Positions 17,955 through 26,830 of a stretch of 64,000 nt of DNA are shown one piece after another (the stretch's first letter is position 1; every line of letters begins with the position of its first letter). The DNA lies in contig NZ_CP017267.1 in assembly GCF_001870205.1 (NCBI RefSeq), positions 1,414,501-1,478,500 on the forward strand, in the 5' to 3' direction. Source of the DNA: Vagococcus teuberi. Lineage in GTDB: Bacteria > Bacillota > Bacilli > Lactobacillales > Vagococcaceae. The notes below the pieces were generated by a model. The model was given only the letters and a program-made list of their open reading frames with translations, was not told the DNA's origin and did not search any database. The translations under genes were made by a program, and so were the position numbers.

Positions 17955-17996
17955 TCCCAATACACACAGAATTTTTCCCAACATACTTGATAAGCA
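17955..17996. repeat. 42-bp direct repeat in gadB, copy 2
   Basis: Identical to 17823-17864. Recombination or slippage between the two copies would delete exactly 132 bp and restore the gadB reading frame. Confidence 0.95.
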
Positions 17997-18525
17997 GATG
18001 AAATAACTAAGTTTGGGCGTTTGGCATTGATATCTACTCCATTTTTCTGAGCACGATCTCGCCATCTAAATTTCATCGCCATACCACCAAGCATACAAGC
18101 TTCACTTGAGCCAACAGTTGAAGTCCCCATCACACGATCTCGGTTTGGTGCATGCCATAAGTCAGCAATCATCTTCACACATTTTTGTTCCAAAGCTGTG
18201 GTTTGTGGGTATTCCGATTTGTCTATAGCATTTTTTTCCATTGTCTCAGCCATAATCTCTGTGGCTTCTGGTTCCATATAAGTTTGGCAAAACGTCGCCA
18301 AGTTTTGACGAGCATTGCCTTCATTGATTAATTCGTCTTTTATTAAACGATAAGCAATCGAGGGATTAATTGGATCCATTCTCATTTTGTCCAACATTAC
18401 TGCTTCTTCTGATGCATTTGAGCCAAATATAGGTACGACTGATTGATTTTTTTCGCTAGTCATAACTAGACCTCCTAAAAATTTTAAATTATATAAAATG
18501 GAATAGGTATCTCATTTAAACAATA

Positions 18526-20994
18526 TCATTTTTCTAAAGCTTGTAATTTTTGATTATCATTTAAAACAGAGATATTTTCTAAATGGTTTCTTTGTAAATA
18601 ATCCATTGAAAATCTTAAAAGGATAACAAAGAAAATAAAAATACATAATAACGTTATGATACTACGATTAAACATTGGTGCCCCAATCCCTCTTGAAATG
18701 GCTTCTCTAAATCCATAAACCGAATAGGTCATTGGTAAATAAGGATGGATGGTATTAAAGAAACTATTTTGTAATGGTAACGGGAAGGTTCCTCCAGCTC
18801 CACCAAGTTGTAACACCAATAAAATCATCGCAACAAATCGACCTGGATTATCAAATGTCATAGCTAAAAACATGATTAGAAACATATAACTCCATGCAGT
18901 CACCATTCCCACTAGATAAAGTTTTCCAACTTGATCGACAGGTAATTTTAGTAACAACATAATAGTCGCTTCAATAATCGCCATAATGGTTGAAACGACA
19001 AACCCCATCGCAACTTTACTTAACCACCAATCACGACTGGATTGCCCTTCCATTGAAACGCGTCTGATTGGGAAGATAAAGTTGAATACAATACAGCCAA
19101 CAAATAACGCAAGTGACATAATGTATGGTGCTAATGCTTGACCATAATTTTTTACTTTACTGTATTCAATATTTTTTAATCCTGTTGGTGCTGCAAACAT
19201 TTTGACGTTTTTATTATTAAATGTTATACGACTAACGAGTTTATCTGCTTGTGTTAAAGCACTTGCCATCGTTGTTGCACCTACTGTTAGTTGATTGGCT
19301 CCACTCATTAATTTCGGTGTATTATCGGTTAATTTTGTAAGTCCTTGGCTTAATTCATTGGCCCCACCATCTAACCGTGTGACGCCTGATATTAGCTCTG
19401 GCATTTTACTTGACATCGTATTTAGTCCATTTGTTAAGGCATCACTTCCAACAGACAAACGATTCATGCCATTTAACGCAACAGGCGCTTCATTCACTAG
19501 GTTATCTACTTGGGATAATCCTGTTTCTAATTCATGTAACACATTTTGTGTGTTGGCTAAGTTGACATTGTTACCAAGGCTTTCCAACAAATCGGTGGTC
19601 CCTGCTTTTATATTTGAAATGGATTCTTTCATTCCTCCAGTGTTCTCTGACAATCCTTTGGCTAATTGGCTCATCATCGTTGCTTGTTGTGATAATGATT
19701 TTGCTTGCTGACTTGCATCATTTAGCCCTGTTTGAACTTGACCAACAATACTATCAATATCAGCTGAAGAACTTTTAATATCTGTCACTAATTGTGTTGA
19801 GAAGCTAGTAACTTGCTGTGATAGTTGTGCGATTAACTCTTGTTTAATGTCATCACTTATTCGACTATTTTGTTGAATGATTCCTTTTAACACTTGTTCA
19901 AATTGTTGTGTGTCCCGAGAGACTGTCTGATTGATATTTCCAATCACTTGGCTAAACCCTGATAATTGATTACTTAATCCAACTAGATCAGTTGACAAAG
20001 TAATCGACACACTAGAAACTTCACTCAACTCTTTTGAGTCATTTAAAACTGATTCAACTTGTTGGTTAATCTTTTCAATATCTTGTTTTAACAGGCTAGC
20101 TGAAGATCCTGATAAACTACTTTCCACATTTATTAAACTGGCTTCTAACTCTTTTGTGCCGTTTAATAAATCTGTCACACCACTTCCAACTTCATTTAAT
20201 TCCCCTGAAAGTGGGTGAAGTTTGTCATTCACTTCATTGAGTCCATTAGATAATTGTGTCGCACCATTTTGTAATTCCGTTACCCCTTGTTTTAACGGAG
20301 AAACATTAGATGCTAACTCGTTTACACCGTTTGCTAATGTGTTTGAGCCATTAGCTGCAGTAGACACACCATTCGTATATTCACCCAAACCGTTATCAAG
20401 CTTTTTACTACCTGTTGCAAGTTCTTTTGAGCCATTAGTTAATTTTATTAAATCTTGTTTTCCTTTTTGACCAAGTGCTAAAGCAGTTTTAACATAAGCT
20501 GCGGTGACACTTTCTCGCACTTTCGCTTCCAACTCTTTTGCTCCAATTTGTGCCATATCTAATCCAATATAATTCAGTGACCCATTTGTTGTATACTGAA
20601 TTTCCATTTGATTAGGTGAAGGATTTAAAAGACTCGCCGCATTTTTTGAGAAATTCTTTGGAATGGTCACAATCATGTAATATTTTAAGCCTTTCATGCC
20701 ATCCATTGCTTGCTTTGCATCAACAAATTCCCATTTAAGTTGTTTGTTATGCTTCAACTCATCAATGACACTTTTCCCAACATCAATTTTTTGACCCAAC
20801 ATTTCAACAGGTTGATCTTCATTTACCACGGCAACAGGTAAATGACTCGAGCGGTTATATGGATCCCAAACAGATTTATCAAATACACTCGAATATAGTA
20901 TCGGAATAAAACAGATAGCTATCACAGATATTAGTAGTATTTTATTATGAAATAACTGTTTAAATTCCTGTTTAATCATTTGCACGTTAATCAC
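18526..20994 (-). CDS. YhgE/Pip domain membrane protein
   Basis: An 822-residue membrane protein with one N-terminal helix (residues ~18-38), a very long extracytoplasmic region and five C-terminal helices from ~630 on (ABC-2-like permease part). The extracellular region contains repeated heptad-like units of the type 'ELxxGxxxLxxG' (for example KELATGSKKLDNGLGEYTNG and NTLANGVNELASN), typical of the YhgE/Pip family, related to phage infection protein. Its ATG overlaps the gadC stop, so it is translationally coupled inside the gad operon, between antiporter and decarboxylase. Its role there is unknown; transport or envelope maintenance under acid stress is speculation. Confidence 0.85.
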   Translation of the reverse strand: MINVQMIKQEFKQLFHNKILLISVIAICFIPILYSSVFDKSVWDPYNRSSHLPVAVVNEDQPVEMLGQKIDVGKSVIDELKHNKQLKWEFVDAKQAMDGMKGLKYYMIVTIPKNFSKNAASLLNPSPNQMEIQYTTNGSLNYIGLDMAQIGAKELEAKVRESVTAAYVKTALALGQKGKQDLIKLTNGSKELATGSKKLDNGLGEYTNGVSTAANGSNTLANGVNELASNVSPLKQGVTELQNGATQLSNGLNEVNDKLHPLSGELNEVGSGVTDLLNGTKELEASLINVESSLSGSSASLLKQDIEKINQQVESVLNDSKELSEVSSVSITLSTDLVGLSNQLSGFSQVIGNINQTVSRDTQQFEQVLKGIIQQNSRISDDIKQELIAQLSQQVTSFSTQLVTDIKSSSADIDSIVGQVQTGLNDASQQAKSLSQQATMMSQLAKGLSENTGGMKESISNIKAGTTDLLESLGNNVNLANTQNVLHELETGLSQVDNLVNEAPVALNGMNRLSVGSDALTNGLNTMSSKMPELISGVTRLDGGANELSQGLTKLTDNTPKLMSGANQLTVGATTMASALTQADKLVSRITFNNKNVKMFAAPTGLKNIEYSKVKNYGQALAPYIMSLALFVGCIVFNFIFPIRRVSMEGQSSRDWWLSKVAMGFVVSTIMAIIEATIMLLLKLPVDQVGKLYLVGMVTAWSYMFLIMFLAMTFDNPGRFVAMILLVLQLGGAGGTFPLPLQNSFFNTIHPYLPMTYSVYGFREAISRGIGAPMFNRSIITLLCIFIFFVILLRFSMDYLQRNHLENISVLNDNQKLQALEK

Positions 20995-22415
20995 TTTCTT
21001 TCTTCATTGTTTAAATTAATCGAATGTTTTTTTACATATATGTGATAAAACACAAACGGTAGCAATACGGTTATAACAGAACTAAAAGCTAGTGTTATTA
21101 AGTAGGTTTTCGCTTCGTTTGCTTTTAATTCACTTGGCGCAATAAAGGAAGAAACTAATGCTAATAAAGACATCACCATACCCAAACTTGCTAACAACGC
21201 TTTTACTTTTCTTCCTCCTGGTACTTCATAAGCTCGTTTTAATTGTTGATTTGATTTCTTAAAAATTAAAACAAAATACCCAATAAAAAATAGTAAATAC
21301 CCACACAAATAAATCACAACGGTCAATGAAATGGCGGTTAAAAATGACACAGCATTCCCTCCTCCACCAAAAGTTAAAACGGCAGTCCAAATGGTCACGA
21401 TAACACCTTGTATGATTAGTAAAGAAGTTGGCACTCCATTTTTATTAATTTTTTGACAACTTTTAGGGAGCAATCCTTGATCGGCAACATAACGCAAGCC
21501 TTCTGTTGGACTGACAATCCATGAACTAACTTGAGCTAGAACACCAAATGCCAACATAATCGCAAGGATTTCGACTAACCATGATAGATGAGGATTACCT
21601 TTCAAAATCAACGTTTCAAATGCTTGAATCACCCCACTATTTAATGATAGATTTCTCGCTGGTACGACCATTGAGACGGTGGTTCCTCCAATCGTGCTTA
21701 GTACAATGCCCGTAATAACCAAATAAATCATCATCAAGGGATAATTCTTTTGTGGGTTATCTAGTGATTTAATATGTGAGGCAGATGCTTCCACTCCAAC
21801 ATAAGCTAAAATAAAAGTCACCAACGATGAGAAAGTTTGCTTATTTGGGAAAAATGATTTATCCATAAAAGAGTGAGTAATAGTATGTCCACTCATCACA
21901 TATTTAATGGTAAAAATCAGTAGAACAGTTACTGGAATGATAATCCCAATTACAAAGCCTGCTTTTGCAATTTGTGAGGTTGTGTTTGTTCCTTTGAACT
22001 GCAAAAACGTGAGCAACCAAAAAATAAGAACCACAACCAAAAATTTGATGAGCTTATTGTCATTCATCTCTGGACATTTTAATGCATATGATAACGCACC
22101 AATGATAAAATAACTCATTGTGACAAATCCGACTGTAATTTGAAACCACTGGAAAAAAATGGCAGCAAAACCAAATTTTTCTCCTAACGTTTTACCTACC
22201 CATCCAAAAATCCCCCCTCCATCAAATGCCTCTACAGTACCAATTTCTGCTGCACATAAGGCAACTGGTAAAAACCAGAATAGACCACATACTAATGATA
22301 AGAAAATAAGTGTCTTCCCCGATTCAGCAAACGTTGGGTACTCATAGACTGTGATAAATAACGAAGCCGTCATGGCAAAAAAACTGAATAAAGATAATTT
22401 TTTTGTATTCTGCAT
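20991..22415 (-). CDS. gadC: Glutamate:GABA antiporter GadC
   Basis: APC-superfamily membrane antiporter exchanging external glutamate for internal GABA, the transport half of glutamate-dependent acid resistance. The 474 residues contain about 12 membrane helices, beginning 'LSLFSFFAMTASLFITVYEY', with the family stretch 'AEIGTVEAFDGGGIFGWVGK'. It is the first gene of the gadC-yhgE-gadB operon and overlaps yhgE by four bases. It is intact, whereas gadB is not, so the antiporter would lack its GABA supply unless another decarboxylase exists. Glutamate specificity is inferred from sequence type and operon context. Confidence 0.88.
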   Translation of the reverse strand: MQNTKKLSLFSFFAMTASLFITVYEYPTFAESGKTLIFLSLVCGLFWFLPVALCAAEIGTVEAFDGGGIFGWVGKTLGEKFGFAAIFFQWFQITVGFVTMSYFIIGALSYALKCPEMNDNKLIKFLVVVLIFWLLTFLQFKGTNTTSQIAKAGFVIGIIIPVTVLLIFTIKYVMSGHTITHSFMDKSFFPNKQTFSSLVTFILAYVGVEASASHIKSLDNPQKNYPLMMIYLVITGIVLSTIGGTTVSMVVPARNLSLNSGVIQAFETLILKGNPHLSWLVEILAIMLAFGVLAQVSSWIVSPTEGLRYVADQGLLPKSCQKINKNGVPTSLLIIQGVIVTIWTAVLTFGGGGNAVSFLTAISLTVVIYLCGYLLFFIGYFVLIFKKSNQQLKRAYEVPGGRKVKALLASLGMVMSLLALVSSFIAPSELKANEAKTYLITLAFSSVITVLLPFVFYHIYVKKHSINLNNEERK

Positions 22416-22473
22416 GATTTAAATCCTCTCTAATACATCCAAAAATAAATTCATTTTTTACATGTCTATTAAA

Positions 22474-22485
22474 ATGCTATAGCAT
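22474..22485. promoter_or_regulatory. Perfect 12-bp palindrome upstream of gadC
   Basis: ATGCTATAGCAT lies 59 bases before the gadC start in the intergenic region shared with the divergent Mga-type regulator. A further small inverted repeat ATGAT-AAA-ATCAT is adjacent. It is a possible operator; the function is inferred only from position and symmetry. Confidence 0.35.
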
Positions 22486-22710
22486 GATAAAATCATCAAA
22501 GAGTTAACTGACATTGCCCACAACTTTTAGCGCAACGATAGTATAACGCTTAATTCATATTTAACTTGGAACACATGATGAAAAAAAAACTAATAAACTT
22601 TGATTTTATTGATTTAAAATCTTTTTTATACAAATTGTTTTTTTTAATAAAACAGCTTATAATTTACATGCTAGTATATCTAGTTTATTTGTTTGAAAGG
22701 AATGAAATAG

Positions 22711-24180
22711 TTGATTAATTTATTGCTTGAACCAAAAATAAAAATGACCATTTCTATTATCAACGTCATCTATAATCATTATGATTGGACTCAAACATCC
22801 TATCTTTCTAAAGAATTAGATATCTCAGAACGAACAGTGCAACATTACTTAAAAGATATTATGGAATTAAAAAAACAGTACGATCTGATCAACAATGATC
22901 AATTAACTATTGAATATCTAAAGATTAAAGGAATTAAAATCACTGATTACTCCAATGACTTTGAAGATTTTAAAAAGTTTGTGATTCAACAAAGTCAAAC
23001 TATAATCCTTCTTAATGACATCATCAATCAGCAAATTATTTCGGTTACAAACTATTGTCAAAAACATTTTCTAAGCGAGACCACGGTCCGGAAAAATATA
23101 AAACGAATTAAAGAAGCTTGTCAAAATTATGGTATCGATTTAATGCATTTAAAATTAGTAGGAGATGAGAGAAAAATCCGCTATTTCATCGCACTATTTG
23201 ATACGATGGTAAGTCGCGAAACTTATTTTTTACTGGAAGGAATTAACTATCAAGAATTAAATAAACAATTCGATACCTTTTTTAAAAAGGCAAATATGAC
23301 TGTATCTGCAGTTAAAAAGCAAAAAACCTTAAATATCTTTTTAATACATCTACAACGCATTGGATTTAACCAATTTATTTCGATTCATGATAAATTTAGT
23401 CGTGAACTCATTATGCATCCTATTTTCCCATACGTTGAGGAGCTGTTTAATCATTATTACGTATTTAATAAAAAAGAAATTGCTTACTTTTTTTATATCA
23501 TGACCCTTGATGAAGAATTAAATCGGATGCAAGATACCAACTTAGTTTATAATTTTTTCGATAAGTATCAATTAGATCTAATGACCACTACTGATTTAAT
23601 TTTTAATGATTTATTTCATTTATTTCGTCCATTAAGCGATGAAGAATCCTATCTGATTAAACGTGATATTTTTTATACAAGTTTTGTCACCATGATTTTT
23701 AACCAATTAGTCTTTGAATATAAGTATGGTGTAACTGTTCACTATAATCTAAAACAATACCCCATCATTACATCTATTTTTTCTAACATTATTGAAAAAA
23801 GGTTAATCGCTACAGGATTTATCCCTCAAAATCAATTAGAAACGCTTCTGCAGCAATATTTTTTTAGATTTCTGTATTTTGTCGATTCAAAACATCTATA
23901 CAAAAACTTATCAATATATATCGAACCTGCTTTTGATAAATTACATCAGCAACAAATCAAAGACTATTTAAATCTATACTTTAACAACCAAATTAACTAT
24001 GATCTTGTCTACATGGAAGGGGATACAGACATCGTACTTACTCCTTTTCATGAAACTTTCGAACAATCTTTATACACACGTACACCAATCATCATGGTTA
24101 AGTTCCCATTAAATTTAACTTTTCTACAAAAAGTAGATATAATTCTTAAAAAGAAGCATTATAAAAAGGGCGAAGAATAA
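22711..24180 (+). CDS. Mga-type transcriptional regulator, divergent from the gad operon
   Basis: A 489-residue regulator with an N-terminal helix-turn-helix (DWTQTSYLSKELDISERTVQ at ~28-47) and a second DNA-binding segment (FLSETTVRKNIKRIKEAC), the arrangement of Mga/AtxA proteins. The remaining helices are PRD-like, and the C-terminus resembles an EIIB domain. The start is a TTG with GAAAGG ten bases upstream; the next ATG is 12 codons in. It is divergently transcribed from gadC across a 295-base AT-rich spacer, so control of the gad operon is a good hypothesis. It shares architecture with the regulator at 14197-15711. Confidence 0.8.
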   Translation: MINLLLEPKIKMTISIINVIYNHYDWTQTSYLSKELDISERTVQHYLKDIMELKKQYDLINNDQLTIEYLKIKGIKITDYSNDFEDFKKFVIQQSQTIILLNDIINQQIISVTNYCQKHFLSETTVRKNIKRIKEACQNYGIDLMHLKLVGDERKIRYFIALFDTMVSRETYFLLEGINYQELNKQFDTFFKKANMTVSAVKKQKTLNIFLIHLQRIGFNQFISIHDKFSRELIMHPIFPYVEELFNHYYVFNKKEIAYFFYIMTLDEELNRMQDTNLVYNFFDKYQLDLMTTTDLIFNDLFHLFRPLSDEESYLIKRDIFYTSFVTMIFNQLVFEYKYGVTVHYNLKQYPIITSIFSNIIEKRLIATGFIPQNQLETLLQQYFFRFLYFVDSKHLYKNLSIYIEPAFDKLHQQQIKDYLNLYFNNQINYDLVYMEGDTDIVLTPFHETFEQSLYTRTPIIMVKFPLNLTFLQKVDIILKKKHYKKGEE

Positions 24181-24202
24181 GTTATTCTCCGTCCTTTTTT
24201 TT
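24163..24202. terminator. Bidirectional terminator between Mga-type and LysR genes
   Basis: Arms AAAAAGG...AGAATAA and TTATTCT...CCTTTTTTT pair around the two convergent stop codons, which are one base apart. T runs occur on both strands. Confidence 0.75.
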
Positions 24203-25009
24203 AGAATATTGTTCAATTGTTTTTTCAATTTCTAATAAAACTGGATGTGTTAAATAATCCTTTTTAAGAAAATAAAACAAACGTCTATAGTTTGAGCCTA
24301 ACTCTTTAAAAGGCATTTTTTCAGGAACAGATACTCGAGAAATAATGCTTTTACCGATTCCTTTTTCTAGTAATCTAATAACCATCTCATTATTCTTAAC
24401 ACATAAACGTTTTGGTTGAATATTTTCCTGTAAGAAATAGCGTTTTGTATAATGATAAACTCCTGATATATCCTCGCGACACAGCCATAACTCGCTTGTT
24501 AAATCACCAGCGATAACCAGTTCATCCGATAAAAACGCTTGCCGATACACTGAGCCAGTTTCTAATGGCTTTTCAATAAAGCCAAAATGAGCACGATGTT
24601 GTTGCACATTTTCTAATACTTCTTCTGAATTATGCATTTCAAGTTCGAAATAGACATCTGGGAATTTTTCTACCAACACACTCATTAAATCTGGTAAATA
24701 GTAGATGGAAAAAGTATTTGATGCGCTAATCACACACTTCACTGAATCCTTTCCAACATTCCGAATCAAACGCTTGGTTTCTAACCAATCGTCTTCCAAA
24801 TTTAATAGTCGATTATACAAAATAGTTGCCTCCTTAGTTGGCGACATCTCTTGTTTCGATTTTCTGACAAATAATTTGCAGTTTAATTCTTCTTCTAATA
24901 ATTTTATCTGACTAGAAACAGATGGTTGAGAAATATACAGATTTTCAGCTGCTTTAGTAAAGTTTCTAGTTTCATATGCTTCTTTAAATGTTACAAACAA
25001 TTTAAACAT
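24182..25009 (-). CDS. LysR-family transcriptional regulator
   Basis: A 275-residue regulator with an N-terminal winged helix-turn-helix (NFTKAAENLYISQPSVSSQI at residues ~17-36) and a C-terminal effector-binding domain (residues ~90-270). It is divergently transcribed from a YeiH transporter gene with 113 bases between the two start codons, the usual LysR arrangement for regulating a neighbour. A symmetrical site ATAGTTA-N6-TAACTAT lies in that gap. The effector is unknown; YeiE/CysL-type relatives respond to sulfur compounds, which is only suggestive here. Confidence 0.88.
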   Translation of the reverse strand: MFKLFVTFKEAYETRNFTKAAENLYISQPSVSSQIKLLEEELNCKLFVRKSKQEMSPTKEATILYNRLLNLEDDWLETKRLIRNVGKDSVKCVISASNTFSIYYLPDLMSVLVEKFPDVYFELEMHNSEEVLENVQQHRAHFGFIEKPLETGSVYRQAFLSDELVIAGDLTSELWLCREDISGVYHYTKRYFLQENIQPKRLCVKNNEMVIRLLEKGIGKSIISRVSVPEKMPFKELGSNYRRLFYFLKKDYLTHPVLLEIEKTIEQYSKKKDGE

Positions 25010-25035
25010 TTTTACACCTACTATTTATTTTTCTG

Positions 25036-25055
25036 ATAGTTAATATTCTAACTAT
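25036..25055. promoter_or_regulatory. Candidate LysR operator in the lysR-yeiH intergenic region
   Basis: Perfect inverted repeat ATAGTTA-N6-TAACTAT, with direct repeats of CTATTTATTTTT on both sides. A TATAAT at 25083-25088 is a plausible -10 for the yeiH gene, with a poor -35 as expected for an activated promoter. Confidence 0.5.
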
Positions 25056-25122
25056 TTATTTTTAAAATGTAAATGAAACAAGTATAATTTAATTAAGTAA
25101 AGTTAACTTTGGAGGAATGAAC

Positions 25123-26133
25123 ATGAGACAATTTAATCAGACACTTTTACCTGGCCTTCTTCTATCTTTGGGGGTTGCTTGTTTATCAAAAATAATTGCA
25201 ATATGGTTACCGTCATTAGGTGCAGGAACAATTGCCATTTTATTAGGAATTTTATTAGGAAATATTTTTTTCAATCACCCTATCTGGCAAAAAGGAACTA
25301 AGTTCTCTGAAAAAACGTTATTAGAACTTTCTATCGTCCTACTCGGAACAACTATTACGTTTCAAACCATTGCTCAAATTGGTGGTTCTGGGGTAATTTT
25401 TATTATGTTGCAGATGACGATTACCATACTAGCGGCTTACTTTATTGGAAAAAAATTAAAATTTAGTCAAACGATGTCTCTTATGATGGCTGGAGGAAAT
25501 GCCGTATGTGGCTCGTCAGCAATAGGGGCGATTGCTCCAGAAATTGGTGCAAAGGACAAAGAAAAAGGGCAAATCATCACTCTGGTTAATCTACTTGGAA
25601 CAGTCATGATGTTAACATTACCACTTGTTGGTGGAGCTTTTTTCTCAGAAAGTGTCATGGCAAAAAGTGCTTTAATTGGAGGAACACTTCAATCTGTTGG
25701 ACAAGTGATTGCCAGTGCTAACATGGTCAGTCCAGACGTCGTGGAAATGGCAACTTTATTTAAAATTTTACGTATCATGTTTTTAGTGGTTGTGGTATTT
25801 GTCTTTGGAAAAGTAGCTCAACAAAATAACGACACTGCAGAAACTAACACACAAGTAGCAAACAAAAAGAAAAAATTTCCACTTCCATGGTATATTATTG
25901 GATTCATTGTGTGTTGTGTATTAAATAGTGTGATTCACTTTCCTACTCTTCTTAGTCAAACGACACACTCTATTAGTGGATGGTTTGAAATTACAGCACT
26001 AGCTGCGATTGGTTTACGTATCAATGCAAGAGAATTTTTAAAAGAAGGACCAAGATTCTTAGCCTATGCCGGTAGTGTTGGATTGATTCAAACAATAGTC
26101 GCGATTAGTTTAATCAAATTGTTATCAATATAA
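25123..26133 (+). CDS. YeiH family putative sulfate/anion exporter
   Basis: A 336-residue integral membrane protein of the YeiH/UPF0324 family with about ten helices. Family stretches are '[13 protein letters not shown]', '[18 protein letters not shown]', '[19 protein letters not shown]' and the C-terminal '[20 protein letters not shown]'. An ATG at 25117 is in frame but only one base after GGAGG; the ATG at 25123 has seven-base spacing and is preferred. It is divergent from a LysR gene that probably regulates it. Substrate is not established for this family; sulfate or sulfonate export has been proposed for relatives. Confidence 0.85.
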   Translation: MRQFNQTLLPGLLLSLGVACLSKIIAIWLPSLGAGTIAILLGILLGNIFFNHPIWQKGTKFSEKTLLELSIVLLGTTITFQTIAQIGGSGVIFIMLQMTITILAAYFIGKKLKFSQTMSLMMAGGNAVCGSSAIGAIAPEIGAKDKEKGQIITLVNLLGTVMMLTLPLVGGAFFSESVMAKSALIGGTLQSVGQVIASANMVSPDVVEMATLFKILRIMFLVVVVFVFGKVAQQNNDTAETNTQVANKKKKFPLPWYIIGFIVCCVLNSVIHFPTLLSQTTHSISGWFEITALAAIGLRINAREFLKEGPRFLAYAGSVGLIQTIVAISLIKLLSI

Positions 26134-26271
26134 AAAGAGGCTGACCCAAAAGTCTTAAAATAGAAAAAAACCCATGAAATCCGTTAATTATAACGTTTAT
26201 TTCATGGGAATTCTATTTTGTTAGTTGGGTGATCTTTATTTAAAAAGTGACTTTTGGGTCAGCCTCTTTTC
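26132..26271. repeat. MITE-like hairpin element, copy 1, also a bidirectional terminator
   Basis: Perfect 22-bp terminal inverted repeats (AAAAGAGGCTGACCCAAAAG... at 26133 and its complement ending 26270) enclose an inner hairpin CCCATGAAAT / ATTTCATGGG. It fills the space between convergent yeiH and nicotinamidase genes. A diverged copy lies at 40651-40778 in the same kind of location. Confidence 0.8.
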
Positions 26272-26273
26272 GT

Positions 26274-26822
26274 TTAAACAACTGTCGCACCTAGTGTGTT
26301 TTTTAAATGTCCTAAGGCCCAATTATGCCCTATTTGGTCGAAACTTTGGACAGCTTTTTCATGTATCACGATATTATAACCTAAATTATAAGCATCAATT
26401 GCCGTATGTAACACGCAAATATCTGTACAAACACCAACAAGATGAACTGTACGGATGTTTCTTTCTCTCAAACGGATATCCAAATCTGTTCCACTAAATG
26501 CTGAATAGTGACGTTTGTCAATCCAATACACCGTCTCTTTGTCTTTATTATTTTGATACACATCATTTAGTCCCTTGTATAAATCACGACCACTTGTGCC
26601 TACTAAGTTATGGGATGGGAATAATTTATTTTCAGGATGATACTTATCTTGTGAATCATGACAATCAATAGCAAAAACAACATAATTCCCTTCGTCGATA
26701 AATTGATTGGTTAATCGTACCATCTCAGTTTCTATTGCTTGACCAAACTCTCCGGTCGTTAAATTTCCATCAGTTGCAACAAAATCATTTGTATAATCTA
26801 TTGATATTAAAGCTTCCATCAT
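26274..26822 (-). CDS. pncA: Nicotinamidase / isochorismatase-family amidohydrolase
   Basis: Hydrolyses nicotinamide to nicotinate for NAD salvage. The 182 residues include the catalytic triad Asp9, Lys103 and Cys136 (in 'LVGVCTDICVLHTA') and metal-binding positions Asp53, His55 and His71. Length is typical of Gram-positive PncA. It is the last gene of an operon with nudix hydrolase, a small membrane protein and mtnN; the spacing to mtnN is eight bases. The neighbouring ADP-ribose pyrophosphatase fits a nucleotide-salvage theme. A related amidohydrolase specificity cannot be excluded. Confidence 0.85.
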   Translation of the reverse strand: MMEALISIDYTNDFVATDGNLTTGEFGQAIETEMVRLTNQFIDEGNYVVFAIDCHDSQDKYHPENKLFPSHNLVGTSGRDLYKGLNDVYQNNKDKETVYWIDKRHYSAFSGTDLDIRLRERNIRTVHLVGVCTDICVLHTAIDAYNLGYNIVIHEKAVQSFDQIGHNWALGHLKNTLGATVV

Positions 26823-26830
26823 CTCACTCC

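Larger units (their letters stand above)
16946..18463 (-). pseudogene. gadB: Glutamate decarboxylase GadB, interrupted by an in-frame insertion with a stop codon
   Basis: PLP enzyme converting glutamate to GABA with proton consumption. The N-terminal part (18463 to about 17955) carries family motifs (NPSIAYRLIKDELINEGNAR, GTSTVGSSEACMLGG). The C-terminal part (from ~17864) holds the PLP lysine in 'SINSSGHKYGLVYPGVGW'. Between them a 132-bp unit has been added: a 90-bp GT-rich filler plus a second copy of 42 bp of the gene. It contains a TGA at 17882-17884. The unit is 44 codons, so the reading frame is otherwise preserved; without it the gene would encode 461 residues, the normal family length. 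Downstream translation could restart at a GTG at 17878, but that fragment would lack the N-terminal third. Confidence 0.92.

Noticed and set aside
17882-18463. Treating the N-terminal GadB fragment and the fragment from 17878 as two separate genes
   Set aside because: Both parts align end to end with one decarboxylase, lie in the same frame and are joined by a repeat-flanked insertion; the second start would be a GTG inside CA/GT-rich filler without a ribosome site.
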